Assembly: GCA_003453455.1 (NCBI GenBank)
Contig: DMLG01000004.1
Coordinates: 1-15,759 of the forward strand
From: Clostridiales bacterium
Lineage (GTDB): Bacteria; Bacillota; Clostridia; UBA1381
Length of the DNA: 15,759 nucleotides
Reading direction: 5' to 3'
The translations under genes and the position numbers were made by a program. Below, piece after piece: positions 1-7,580 of the stretch. The notes under the pieces were generated by a model. That model made no database searches and was not told the origin of the DNA. It was given only the letters and a program-made list of their open reading frames with translations. Position 1 is the first letter of the stretch. Every line of letters begins with the position of its first letter.

Positions 1-657
1 GCCTTCGGCGGAAATCTTGAAATGATTATAACGGGCGGTGCGCCTATCCCCGACGAGCTCATCCTCGGCTTTGACGATTTGGGCATAAAGGTAGTAAATG
101 GCTTCGGTATTACTGAGTGTTCCCCCATCGTATCCCTTAGCCTTCTAAAAGGAAACAAGCTTGGAAGTATCGGAAAACCGATTAAAAATGTTGAAATGAA
201 GGTTATAAACAAAAACGAAGACGGAGAAGGCGAGCTTTGCGTTAAGGGTGACATCGTTATGCTTGGATATTACAACAATCCCGAAGCAAATGCACAAGTG
301 TTCCAGGACGGTTGGTTCTTAACCGGCGATGTCGGCAAAATTGACGAGGACGGGTTTGTATTTATCACGGGCAGAAAGAAGAATATTATTATTCTTGATA
401 ACGGAAAAAATGTGTACCCCGAAGAACTCGAATATCTGATAGGCAGAATTGATGGTGTAAACGAGGTTTTGGTTTACGCCGAAGACGGATTTATAACCGC
501 TGAAATCTATGCCGAGGATATGTCGCTTAAAGAAAAAATTACAGACGCTATTAAAAATGAGTTAAACCCGTCTGTTGCACAATACAAACAGATTCATAAA
601 ATCAAGTTCCGCGAAAGTGAATTTGAAAAAACTACAACCAAAAAGATAAAAAGATAA
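1..657 (+). CDS. AMP-dependent acyl-CoA synthetase/ligase, C-terminal part (5' end outside window)
   Basis: The frame is open from base 1, giving 218 residues of the C-terminal part of an ANL-superfamily adenylate-forming enzyme. Motifs seen are GFGITECSP (bases 100-126), GWFLTGDVG (from base 310), GFVFITGRKKN (from about base 352) followed by NGKNVYPEELE, and a lysine-rich tail TTTKKIKR where the family carries its C-terminal catalytic lysine. The NGKNVYPEE form is typical of long-chain fatty acid-CoA ligases, which join a fatty acid to CoA through an acyl-AMP. Substrate cannot be assigned because most of the N-terminal domain is missing. An acyl-ACP synthetase or another acyl-activating enzyme remains possible. 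It converges on comM, and a hairpin begins 3 bases after its stop. Confidence 0.88.
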   Translation, partial: AFGGNLEMIITGGAPIPDELILGFDDLGIKVVNGFGITECSPIVSLSLLKGNKLGSIGKPIKNVEMKVINKNEDGEGELCVKGDIVMLGYYNNPEANAQVFQDGWFLTGDVGKIDEDGFVFITGRKKNIIILDNGKNVYPEELEYLIGRIDGVNEVLVYAEDGFITAEIYAEDMSLKEKITDAIKNELNPSVAQYKQIHKIKFRESEFEKTTTKKIKR

Positions 658-660
658 GCA

Positions 661-688
661 GAAAAGACTGGCAAATGCCAGTCTTTTC
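661..688. terminator. Shared hairpin terminator between convergent genes
   Basis: A perfect 12-bp stem (661-672 with 677-688) closes a 4-base AAAT loop. The stem begins with an A-rich run and ends in TTTTC, so it can act on both strands. It sits 3 bases after the synthetase stop, and its last base is also the first base of the comM stop triplet. The run of T after the stem is short, so termination may be imperfect. Confidence 0.8.
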
Positions 689-2217
689 TATCCAAAAAAT
701 TTTCTGTCAAGATTGCGGTATTGAATAGCCTCCGCAATATGCTCCGGTTTTATATCCCTTTCGCCCGATAAATCTGCAATCGTTCTTGCGACCTTCAAAA
801 TTCGCGAATGTGCTCTTGCAGAAAGCCCCATGCGTTCAAACGCCAGCTTCAAAATGTCGCTTGCCGCGCTATCTATATGACAAAACTCCTCCATCATACC
901 TGCCGTGAGCTGTGAATTTGAATATATTTTATAATCTTTATAGCGCTTTCGCTGAATTTCTCTTGCTTTATTTACTCTTTCCTTTATTTTTGCAGAAGTT
1001 TCTCCCTTTTCTGCACTGTTTAAATCATCATATTCAACGCTTGCCACCTCTACCTGAATGTCTATTCTGTCTAAAAGAGGACCCGAAATTTTTGAGCGGT
1101 ACTGATTTATCTGGTTTGGCGTGCAGGTGCACTTTCGTTTACTGTCACCCAAAAAACCGCATTTACAAGGGTTCATACTTGCTATCAGCATAAGATTGCA
1201 AGGATAAGTAAGCGTCGCATTAACCCGGGATATTGTTACCTTTCCGTCCTCCAACGGCTGGCGCATTACTTCGAGTGCCTCACGTTTGAATTCCGGCAAC
1301 TCATCAAGAAACAAAACCCCGTTATGCGCAAGAGATAACTCACCAGGCTTTGGCACTGTTCCACCGCCTGCCAGACCTACTGTCGAAATTGTATGATGCG
1401 GATTTCTGAAAGGTCTGCCCGTAATAAGCGGTTCATCTTGATTTAGTGTGCCCGCTATTGAGTGTATCTTTGAAACTTCAAGCGATTCTTCAAACGACAG
1501 GTCGGGAAGTATTGACGGCATACGCTGTGCAAGCATAGTCTTACCCGTACCCGGAGGACCTATCAGCAAAACATTATGATTTCCTGCCGCTGCAATTTCC
1601 AGCGCACGCTTCGCACTCTCCTGTCCCTTTACATCGCAAAAGTCAAGCAAAGTATTTTTCGCCTGATTTGTTATGTCTATACCGCAGCATTTATACGGCT
1701 CTATTTTTTCATCATCTTTTAAATGGCTCAAAAGCTCTGAGAGCTTTTTTACAGGATATATATTCGCATTTTCCACTACTGCCGCTTCCCTTGCAGCACT
1801 TTCTGGGACATAAAAATCACGGTAACCTCTTTCAAACATCGAAATTACCATAGGCAACACGCCTGAGATGCGGTTTACGCTTCCATCCAACGAAAGCTCA
1901 CCTATAAAGACCGCGTCTTCTTTCGGATTTGGTATTTGTCCCGTTGCCGCCATAATGCTGACGGCAATTGGAAGGTCATACCCCGCCCCCTCTTTTCGCA
2001 TAGATGCAGGCGCCATATTTACAATAATTTTCTTTGAAGGGAATATGTAGCCTGAGTTTTTTATGCCCGACCTAACACGCTCTCTTGCCTCTTTTACTGC
2101 CGCATCGCCAAGTCCCACTATTTCAAAACCCGGCAGACCGCCCGTAACATCAGCCTCTACGCTTACGGCAAATCCGTCTATTCCCATAAGTCCGACAGAG
2201 TTTACTTTTGAAAGCAT
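688..2217 (-). CDS. comM: YifB/ComM family Mg-chelatase-like AAA+ ATPase
   Basis: This 509-residue protein has the full ComM/YifB architecture. An N-terminal S5-fold/ChlI-like domain (about 1-170) carries the GLPGFEIVGLGDAAVKEARERVR segment. An AAA+ module follows with Walker A GPPGTGKT at 220-227, Walker B VLFLDE at 301-306, and the family segments NPHH and SMNPCKCG. Cysteines at 351, 353, 363 and 365 could form a metal site. The C-terminal helical domain ends in RNLDRKFFG. In naturally transformable Gram-negative bacteria ComM is a hexameric helicase that promotes branch migration during integration of incoming DNA. Its role in Clostridia is less clear. It is the last gene of the HD-recX-rimO-pgsA-ttcA-comM run, 10 bases after the ttcA-like gene, with an AAGGAG ribosome site before ATG. 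Length is normal. Confidence 0.93.
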   Translation of the reverse strand: MLSKVNSVGLMGIDGFAVSVEADVTGGLPGFEIVGLGDAAVKEARERVRSGIKNSGYIFPSKKIIVNMAPASMRKEGAGYDLPIAVSIMAATGQIPNPKEDAVFIGELSLDGSVNRISGVLPMVISMFERGYRDFYVPESAAREAAVVENANIYPVKKLSELLSHLKDDEKIEPYKCCGIDITNQAKNTLLDFCDVKGQESAKRALEIAAAGNHNVLLIGPPGTGKTMLAQRMPSILPDLSFEESLEVSKIHSIAGTLNQDEPLITGRPFRNPHHTISTVGLAGGGTVPKPGELSLAHNGVLFLDELPEFKREALEVMRQPLEDGKVTISRVNATLTYPCNLMLIASMNPCKCGFLGDSKRKCTCTPNQINQYRSKISGPLLDRIDIQVEVASVEYDDLNSAEKGETSAKIKERVNKAREIQRKRYKDYKIYSNSQLTAGMMEEFCHIDSAASDILKLAFERMGLSARAHSRILKVARTIADLSGERDIKPEHIAEAIQYRNLDRKFFG

Positions 2218-2227
2218 ACCTTTCTCC

Positions 2228-2950
2228 TTATAAAATGACTTTTTTATCCCAACCCTCGATTTTTCCGTTTTGTATTGCTGTAAACATCCGCTTTTTTAGC
2301 CCAGGGTTCACAGCCTTATCAAGCATTTTTATTATTTCTTTCATATCCTCGCGCTTTGTTTTTCCGTCAGCAGGGCAAGAGCTTTTAACTATCGGAAGTT
2401 CCAGCCTTTTTGCAACACTTTTTATGTCACATTCCCTTGCATATATAAGCGGTCTTATAGTATAAAGGTTTGTCCTGTCAAGATAGGTTACAGGCGAAAA
2501 ACAGTTTATTCTCCCCTCGTATAAAAGGCTTAGAAGGAATGTTTCCAATACATCATCATTATGGTGTCCGAGCGCAACCTTATTGCAGCCTTCATCTTTT
2601 GCCAAATCATTGAGAGCTCCGCGGCGCAGTTTTGAGCAGAGCGAGCAAGGATTTTCCTCCTGTCTGTAATCAAAAACCACTTCTTTAATATTGGTTGGCT
2701 TTACCGTATATGAAACGCCTATGCTTTTGCAGTACTCCTCCACCTTTGACCAATCCGCCTTATAACCCATATCAAGGGTGAGCGCCTTTACCTTAAATTT
2801 TTTCGGATAAAACCGTGAAAGTCCCGCAAGCGCTCCCAAAAGCACAAGGCTGTCCTTTCCTCCTGAAACGCCGACTGCAACTGTGTCGCCGTCTGCAATC
2901 ATATCATAGTCTTCAACCGCTTTTCGCACCCTGCTTATAATCTTTTTCAT
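2228..2950 (-). CDS. ttcA: TtcA-like tRNA cytidine(32) 2-sulfurtransferase family protein
   Basis: This 240-residue N-type ATP-pyrophosphatase has the PP-loop SGGKDS at 29-34 and the GHHNDDVLET segment at 128-137. It also has three cysteines spaced as in TtcA (C102 and C105 in PCSLC, C192 in SSCPADGK). In TtcA these bind an iron-sulfur cluster that handles sulfur while ATP activates C32 of the tRNA. E. coli TtcA is about 70 residues longer, so this is the short form. A related thiolase for another tRNA position is possible, because the TtcA/TtuA/TilS families share the PP-loop. The paired CxxC and the late single cysteine favour TtcA. It starts 3 bases after pgsA and lies 10 bases before comM, so all three are probably co-transcribed. 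Confidence 0.82.
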   Translation of the reverse strand: MKKIISRVRKAVEDYDMIADGDTVAVGVSGGKDSLVLLGALAGLSRFYPKKFKVKALTLDMGYKADWSKVEEYCKSIGVSYTVKPTNIKEVVFDYRQEENPCSLCSKLRRGALNDLAKDEGCNKVALGHHNDDVLETFLLSLLYEGRINCFSPVTYLDRTNLYTIRPLIYARECDIKSVAKRLELPIVKSSCPADGKTKREDMKEIIKMLDKAVNPGLKKRMFTAIQNGKIEGWDKKVIL

Positions 2951-2953
2951 CTT

Positions 2954-3508
2954 TTATTTTGCTTCCTTAAAGACTTCAAAATTTTTTATAACATAATCAG
3001 CGCCTGAAATCACGGTTATAACCGCTGAAATCCAGACAAGTATATTTGTCAAAAACACTCCCGTTTCCTCAGGACATATGGGATACATCACCAAAAATGC
3101 CGCAATTATTGAAACCATTTGGAATATTGTTTTTACCTTGCCCCATACCGAGGCGGCAATTACCGTTCCGTCACCTGCTGCAACAAGCCTTACTCCCGAT
3201 ACGATAAACTCTCTGGTCAAAATAAGCATAATCGCCCAGCAAGACGCTCTTCCCATGCTTAAAAGTCCTAAATAAGCCGCAGTTGTCAGCATTTTGTCAG
3301 CGAGCGGGTCCATAAGCTTTCCAAAATTTGTTATAAGATTATTCTTTCTCGCTATATATCCGTCAAGAGTGTCTGTAAGAGACGCTATAATAAAAACCAC
3401 AAGCGAAACCGTTACAAATGCTGTATTTTTCGGAATTGCAAGCATAAATCCCATAAAAACAGGCACCAAAATTATTCTCAGTATTGTAAGTTTATTTGGT
3501 AAATTCAT
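2954..3508 (-). CDS. pgsA: CDP-diacylglycerol--glycerol-3-phosphate 3-phosphatidyltransferase
   Basis: This 184-residue membrane enzyme makes phosphatidylglycerophosphate from CDP-diacylglycerol and glycerol-3-phosphate, the committed step to phosphatidylglycerol. The complete CDP-alcohol phosphotransferase signature D-x2-DG-x2-AR-x8-G-x3-D-x3-D is visible, with Asp46, Asp49, Gly50, Arg54, Gly63, Asp67 and Asp71. The rest is several hydrophobic membrane segments, starting with one at about 8-25. Length is typical. The ATG is preceded by GGAG overlapping the rimO stop region, with a gap of only 4 bases. rimO-pgsA adjacency is common in Clostridia, where cinA and recA often follow. Here a ttcA-like gene and comM follow instead. 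Confidence 0.93.
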   Translation of the reverse strand: MNLPNKLTILRIILVPVFMGFMLAIPKNTAFVTVSLVVFIIASLTDTLDGYIARKNNLITNFGKLMDPLADKMLTTAAYLGLLSMGRASCWAIMLILTREFIVSGVRLVAAGDGTVIAASVWGKVKTIFQMVSIIAAFLVMYPICPEETGVFLTNILVWISAVITVISGADYVIKNFEVFKEAK

Positions 3509-3512
3509 AAAA

Positions 3513-4850
3513 TCACTCCTCCACGGTTCTGCCCGTCAAGTCATATTCGTCAGCATCGAGTATCTCCACCTTTACGAATGTTCCTATCTCCACCTCGTCA
3601 TCTGCTGCAAAATAGACCTTGCCGTCAACATCTATACTGTCCGCACGGCTTCTGCCAAAATACATAAAATTATCCCTGTCATATCCCTCGCACAAAACCT
3701 CCTGCACCGATCCGATTTTAGCCTTGTTTTTTGCAAGAGAAATTTTTTGCTGAATTTCCATAAGAGCGTTTTTCCGTCGCTCTTTAATTTCTTCATCAAT
3801 CTGGTCAGGGAAGTCGTATGCCGGGGTATCCTCCTCTTTTGAGTAGGCAAAAACACCCATTCTGTCAAATTTTGTTTCCTTTACAAATTCCAAAAGCTCC
3901 TCAAACTGCTCGTCGGTTTCTCCCGGAAATCCTGCTATTATAGATGTTCTTATTGATACATCAGGGATACTTTCCCTAATGCTTTTTATCCGCTCCTCTA
4001 CCTCACGCCTATTTGTTCTTCTTGCCATACGCCTTAAAATATCATCATTTATATGCTGTATTGGCATATCCACATACGGGCAGATTTTCTCATTTTCCGC
4101 CATAACACGGATAAGTTCGTCTGTTATTGCTTCTGTATAGAAATAATGAGTTCTTATCCAGTGTATTTTTTCTATTTTGCAAAGCTCCTCCAAAAGCCTT
4201 GCAAGCGACGGCTCTCCGTATAAATCAATCCCATACCTTGTAGTGTCCTGGGCTATCAATATGAGTTCCTTTACTCCGTTTTCTGAAAGCCTTACTGCCT
4301 CTTCTATAATATCCTCAATTTTTCTGCTTTTATAATGCCCGCGTATTTTCGGAATTGCACAATATGTGCAGTTGTTATCACAGCCATCCGCAATTTTTAA
4401 GTACGCCGTATAAAATGGGGTTGATAAAATCCTCGGTAAATTTTCAGGCAAGGTATAGTCCTGATGCCCGAAAATACAGATTTTCTCCCCTTTTTCAGCT
4501 TTTTCGATGATTTTCTCTATTTTATCAAAATCGCCTGTTCCGATAATAGCGTCAAGCTCGGGTATTTCCTTCTCCATTTCAGTATTATAGCGTTCGGAAA
4601 GACAACCCGTTGCTATTAAAAGGCGGCAATTCCCCTCGCTTTTATATCTTGCCATTTCCAAAATTGTATCTATCGACTCCTGCTTTGCGGGCGTTATAAA
4701 CCCACAGGTATTTACAATTATTACCTCTGCCTCCTCGGGGGCATTTACAATTTTATGTCCCTTTTGGGCAAGTATTCCGAGCATTATTTCCGCATCGGTC
4801 TGATTTTTTGCACAGCCGAGCGACACCATACCTATTTTCATTATCTTCAC
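3513..4850 (-). CDS. rimO: Ribosomal protein S12 methylthiotransferase RimO
   Basis: RimO is a radical-SAM enzyme that adds a methylthio group to a conserved aspartate of ribosomal protein S12. In this 445-residue protein the N-terminal MTTase domain has Cys13 (LGCAKN), Cys49 (NTCGF) and Cys83 (TGCLSE) for the auxiliary cluster. The radical-SAM triad is Cys157, Cys161 and Cys164 in CDNNCTYCAIP. A C-terminal TRAM domain (about 380-445) follows. The SLGCAKN start and the short protein favour RimO over MiaB. The start shown is GTG at 4850, six bases after AGGA, and it overlaps the recX stop as GTGA, suggesting translational coupling. An ATG three codons in (4841) is an alternative with a poorer ribosome-site distance. 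Confidence 0.93.
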   Translation of the reverse strand: MKIMKIGMVSLGCAKNQTDAEIMLGILAQKGHKIVNAPEEAEVIIVNTCGFITPAKQESIDTILEMARYKSEGNCRLLIATGCLSERYNTEMEKEIPELDAIIGTGDFDKIEKIIEKAEKGEKICIFGHQDYTLPENLPRILSTPFYTAYLKIADGCDNNCTYCAIPKIRGHYKSRKIEDIIEEAVRLSENGVKELILIAQDTTRYGIDLYGEPSLARLLEELCKIEKIHWIRTHYFYTEAITDELIRVMAENEKICPYVDMPIQHINDDILRRMARRTNRREVEERIKSIRESIPDVSIRTSIIAGFPGETDEQFEELLEFVKETKFDRMGVFAYSKEEDTPAYDFPDQIDEEIKERRKNALMEIQQKISLAKNKAKIGSVQEVLCEGYDRDNFMYFGRSRADSIDVDGKVYFAADDEVEIGTFVKVEILDADEYDLTGRTVEE

Positions 4851-5314
4851 TCTGTTTCCTGTTCTAATTTTTCAACACAAGACTTTATATCATCAAATTC
4901 ATATCCGCGGTAGATGAAATATCGGATTGCTTTATCAATATTCTTCTTTTCAAAATTGCCGCCGAGTTTGCGCCTTACAAGCGGCAAAAGCGTATCCTCT
5001 TCCTCTTCCGAAAGCTCTGATATTGCCGCATCTATATACGCTGCATTTATTCCCTTGCTTTTAAGCTCTGCAACAATGCGCCTTTTTCCGTACTTTTTGA
5101 TGTTTTGCAAGTCCTTTGCCAGATGCACCGCATATTCTGCATCATTCAAGAATCCGTATTCCTTTAAAAATTCCACAACAGGCGGTAAATCTTCTGTTTT
5201 GGCCCCTGCTCTTTTCAGCTTTTCCAAAAGTTCCTTTTCCGAGTGTGCGCGGAACGCTAAAAGCCTTAACGCCTTTTCCTTTGTTTCGCTTTTTGTAAGC
5301 TCTTTTTTAATCAT
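4847..5314 (-). CDS. recX: Regulatory protein RecX
   Basis: This 155-residue helical, highly charged protein is built from RecX-type three-helix repeats. The segments AFRAHSEKELLEKLKRAGA, EFLKEYGFLNDAEYAVHLAKD and KYGKRRIVAELKSKGI are characteristic. RecX binds RecA filaments and tunes their assembly during recombination and SOS. No recA is in the window. The ATG at 5314 overlaps the HD-hydrolase stop (ATGA) and its own stop overlaps the rimO GTG, so it is tightly embedded in the operon. Length fits the family (about 150-270 residues). I see no missing segment. Confidence 0.87.
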   Translation of the reverse strand: MIKKELTKSETKEKALRLLAFRAHSEKELLEKLKRAGAKTEDLPPVVEFLKEYGFLNDAEYAVHLAKDLQNIKKYGKRRIVAELKSKGINAAYIDAAISELSEEEEDTLLPLVRRKLGGNFEKKNIDKAIRYFIYRGYEFDDIKSCVEKLEQETE

Positions 5315-6498
5315 AATCTAAAATAATCAAATAACTGTCCGAAATCCACCGACGCAATGGTGCGGTTTTCGTATTTTTGGAAGATGTTGTGATACCCTTG
5401 CTGTATCTGCTCTGAATTTATTCCGTATTTCATTGACATATACGCTTCAAGGTACGCAGACAAATGGTCACAGCCCCTTATAATCTCCCCGTCAATCGGG
5501 CAAAATTTGTCCTCATTATATTTTTGGTTTATTTCATCAGAGGAAACCATTAAAAGTTTTCCGTCTATGCTTATCTTTGAGGAAAACTCGTCCTGAATGA
5601 AAAATTCAAGTTCCTCCCATATATTTTCAGGAACAAGAGGACGGATTTCCTTTTGCATCTGTTCGCCCTCAATATCTTTTATTATACTGTCAAGTCCTGC
5701 AACAGACGATTTCACAGGCGAAACTATATCGCGAGTCAAAACCTCGGGAATATCGTGGAAAAGTCCTCCCAGGAAATTATTTATAAGCCTTTGCCTGCAT
5801 GCCCCGCATTCGAGCGAGGTAAAATAGGACATAATAGCAACCACAAGCATATGCCCCATAACCGAGGTCTGCGGCATACGCACAGCTCTTGACCAGCGCT
5901 GCTGATAACGAAGCTTTCCCATTAAAGACAGGAATTTCTGCAAATCAAGGTTTGTTGCAAACCGTGAAAATCCGTCAAAGGTGTTACAGTCAGAAAGTCC
6001 CTTATCTACACCCGCTTTTACCTGTTCTATGTCATAAGTTGTGCGGTTTTGCGGATAAATCACCTCAAACTCCCAATGCGTTGCATAATAGTGTGCCGCT
6101 TTTAAAATCTCTTTTTCCTTTTTCGCATAGTCGTCTTCGCGAAAATATCTGCACATTTTATTGTAAAAGTCGCCCTTTAAATCAAGAGTTTTTGCTTTAA
6201 GTCCGCCCAAAACCCATTCGTTTATCTGAGGTCCCTTTTCCTTCATCAGCTGATGATATACAGGCGGCTTTATGTCTGTTAGCATAATTCTGTGTAAAAA
6301 CTCAAATATTCCGCCTTCAATCAAAAGCAACGGGTCATATCCGCCTTCACCTTCACATTTTCCCAAAACATATGCATAAACCATCTTATGCGCCTGTTTA
6401 TCAAGCTCTGAAAACCCGTTATGGGGTCTTATATGGTCATTCCAGCGCTGTATAGACGCCGCGTCATGTATAAGCGAAATTAAAGATTTTCTTATCAT
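5311..6498 (-). CDS. HD-domain hydrolase, YfbR-like, with a long N-terminal extension
   Basis: With ATG at 6498 the product is 395 residues. This start has GGGAGG seven bases upstream and fits better than a TTG seven codons earlier. The C-terminal half is an HD phosphohydrolase: His216, the His248-Asp249 doublet in GLFHDIPEVLTRDIVSPVK, and Asp344 in GCDHLSAYL. The PEVLTRDI-x-SPVK context resembles YfbR-type 5'-nucleotidases, metal enzymes that dephosphorylate deoxynucleoside monophosphates. YfbR itself is about 200 residues. Here residues 1-200 form an added region with its own conserved-looking charged and aromatic stretches (RWNDHIRPH, DIKPPVYHQL) that I cannot assign. Substrate is unknown. 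It is the first gene of the operon, behind the promoter at 6534-6563. It is confidently an HD protein, less surely a nucleotidase. Confidence 0.78.
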   Translation of the reverse strand: MIRKSLISLIHDAASIQRWNDHIRPHNGFSELDKQAHKMVYAYVLGKCEGEGGYDPLLLIEGGIFEFLHRIMLTDIKPPVYHQLMKEKGPQINEWVLGGLKAKTLDLKGDFYNKMCRYFREDDYAKKEKEILKAAHYYATHWEFEVIYPQNRTTYDIEQVKAGVDKGLSDCNTFDGFSRFATNLDLQKFLSLMGKLRYQQRWSRAVRMPQTSVMGHMLVVAIMSYFTSLECGACRQRLINNFLGGLFHDIPEVLTRDIVSPVKSSVAGLDSIIKDIEGEQMQKEIRPLVPENIWEELEFFIQDEFSSKISIDGKLLMVSSDEINQKYNEDKFCPIDGEIIRGCDHLSAYLEAYMSMKYGINSEQIQQGYHNIFQKYENRTIASVDFGQLFDYFRL

Positions 6499-6533
6499 AT
6501 AAAAGCCTCCCCGGGACAATTAAAATCTTCTAT

Positions 6534-6563
6534 ATTATACCATAAACTCTCCTTGTAGGTCAA
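6534..6563 (-). promoter_or_regulatory. Sigma-A-type promoter of the HD-recX-rimO-pgsA-ttcA-comM operon
   Basis: On the minus strand, TTGACC (6563-6558) is followed after 18 bases by a perfect TATAAT (6539-6534). Transcription would begin roughly 30 bases before the HD-hydrolase ATG, and GGGAGG lies in between. I see no other good promoter inside the tightly packed operon. Confidence 0.75.
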
Positions 6564-6590
6564 TAGTTTGCCTGCCTTAAATCAAATTTT

Positions 6591-6607
6591 AGATACAGCT
6601 TGTATCT
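6591..6607. promoter_or_regulatory. Palindrome in the divergent spacer (possible operator)
   Basis: AGATACA-GCT-TGTATCT is a perfect 7-bp inverted repeat with a 3-base centre. It lies 27 bases upstream of the HD-operon -35 and about 23 bases upstream of the candidate -35 for the cysteine-rich gene. No T-run follows that would make it a terminator, and both flanking genes start here, so a regulator-binding site is the more natural reading. No regulator is identified. Confidence 0.4.
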
Positions 6608-6629
6608 TTCCTATCGCAAAAGAAGATAA

Positions 6630-6661
6630 CTGACACAAATTTTATAAAGTCACATATTCTA
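6630..6661 (+). promoter_or_regulatory. Candidate promoter of the cysteine-rich gene (sigma-A-like or mother-cell sigma-K-like)
   Basis: Two readings fit the same bases. As sigma-A: CTGACA (6630-6635), 17 bases, then CATATT (6653-6658), a weak -10. As sigma-K/E type: AC at 6635-6636, exactly 16 bases, then CATATTCTA (6653-6661), which matches the CATAnnnTA -10 of sporulation mother-cell promoters. The start codon lies about 44 bases downstream. Short motifs like these arise by chance, so the sigma-K reading is only a lead. Confidence 0.42.
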
Positions 6662-6704
6662 TTAACAGGGGATAACCCATAATTCATTGAAAGGAAGTTT
6701 GTAT

Positions 6705-7529
6705 ATGAACGAAAAATCTTGTGGAGCGGGAAACGGCTTTAAAGAAGCTGTCTGCATACATACCGACAAAGTATATGATAGTTGCAGAGATAAAGATTGT
6801 CTTGAAAATATACGCGTTTATCTTACTGCGGACGGTCAGTGTGTTGTTGACAGAGCTATAAATGTAAAATGTACAAAGGCTGAGATAATCTGGGTATTTT
6901 CAGATATAGAGCCGGTGCCGTTTAACCGCGGTTTTTACTCGGTTGATTTAAAGTACTTCTTTAAAATCACTCTTGCGGTATTTACAGGTCTTGGAAGACC
7001 TACCGAAGTAGAAGGTCTTGCAACTTTTGACAAAAAGGTAATACTTTTTGGCAGTGAAGGAAACGCGAAAGTTTTCGCGTCAAAGTATAAGCAGGACGCC
7101 TTTGACCCTCAGATGTGGAAAAAGACCAATATGCCAAGCGCTGTTGTTGAAGTCGTAGACCCCATCGCTTTGGGCGCAAAAGTTTTGGATGTAAACGACA
7201 AATGCTGCTGCGACGACGATTTTGATTTGGCAAGTATTCCTGAATCGGTAAGCCGTGTATTTGACGATAACCTGATTTTGGGCGGAGAGCAAAAACGCGT
7301 ATTCGTTTCAATCGGTATTTTCTCAATAATACGCTTAGAGCGCAGAGTAATGCTTCTAATTCCTGCATACGATTTCTGCGTTCCGCAAAAAGAGTGCGTA
7401 GGCGCAACAGATGATAATCCGTGTGATTTATTCGACAGGATTTCTTTCCCCGTTGACGAATTCTTCCCTCCTGAAAGAGGAAGCTTTGAAGACGATATAG
7501 AGGGCGGAAATTCTGATTGCGGTTGCTAA
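6705..7529 (+). CDS. Conserved clostridial cysteine-rich protein of unknown function
   Basis: The product is 274 residues. ATG at 6705 has AAGGAAG seven bases upstream and is better than a TTG at 6687. I recall similar uncharacterised proteins in many clostridial genomes but know no function. There are 14 cysteines (6, 17, 27, 32, 46, 56, 167-169, 225, 231, 240, 272, 274), including a CCC triplet followed by acidic residues and a CGC C-terminus. The segments KVYDSCRDKDCLE (23-35) and PVPFNRGFYSVDL (71-82) look family-defining. Beta-rich hydrophobic stretches lie at about 83-95 and 199-220, and the C-terminal part is acidic. No signal peptide or clear membrane helix is visible. It is a single-gene unit between a divergent operon and a strong terminator. 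Its cysteine content and the CATAnnnTA-like promoter would suit a spore-layer or metal-binding protein, but that is inference. Confidence 0.85.
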   Translation: MNEKSCGAGNGFKEAVCIHTDKVYDSCRDKDCLENIRVYLTADGQCVVDRAINVKCTKAEIIWVFSDIEPVPFNRGFYSVDLKYFFKITLAVFTGLGRPTEVEGLATFDKKVILFGSEGNAKVFASKYKQDAFDPQMWKKTNMPSAVVEVVDPIALGAKVLDVNDKCCCDDDFDLASIPESVSRVFDDNLILGGEQKRVFVSIGIFSIIRLERRVMLLIPAYDFCVPQKECVGATDDNPCDLFDRISFPVDEFFPPERGSFEDDIEGGNSDCGC

Positions 7530-7540
7530 ATGTGGGCGCA

Positions 7541-7577
7541 AAAAAAGCAGAAATGAGCAAGTCATTTCTGCTTTTTT
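7541..7577. terminator. Bidirectional terminator between the cysteine-rich gene and ftsZ
   Basis: A perfect 16-bp stem pairs 7541-7556 with 7562-7577 around a 5-base loop. Both arms end in A/T runs, giving a run of 6 T on the plus strand and 7 T on the minus strand. It lies 11 bases after the plus-strand stop and 3 bases after the ftsZ stop, so it can end transcription from both sides. Confidence 0.92.
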
Positions 7578-7580
7578 ATC

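Noticed and set aside
3294..3842. 182-codon open frame on the plus strand
   Set aside because: It spans parts of pgsA and rimO in antisense and matches nothing. Both genes beneath it are clear.
7000..7560. 186-codon open frame on the minus strand
   Set aside because: It is antisense to the cysteine-rich gene, starts inside the terminator region and has an Arg/Leu/Gln-rich composition. The plus-strand gene has the ribosome site, promoter and terminator.
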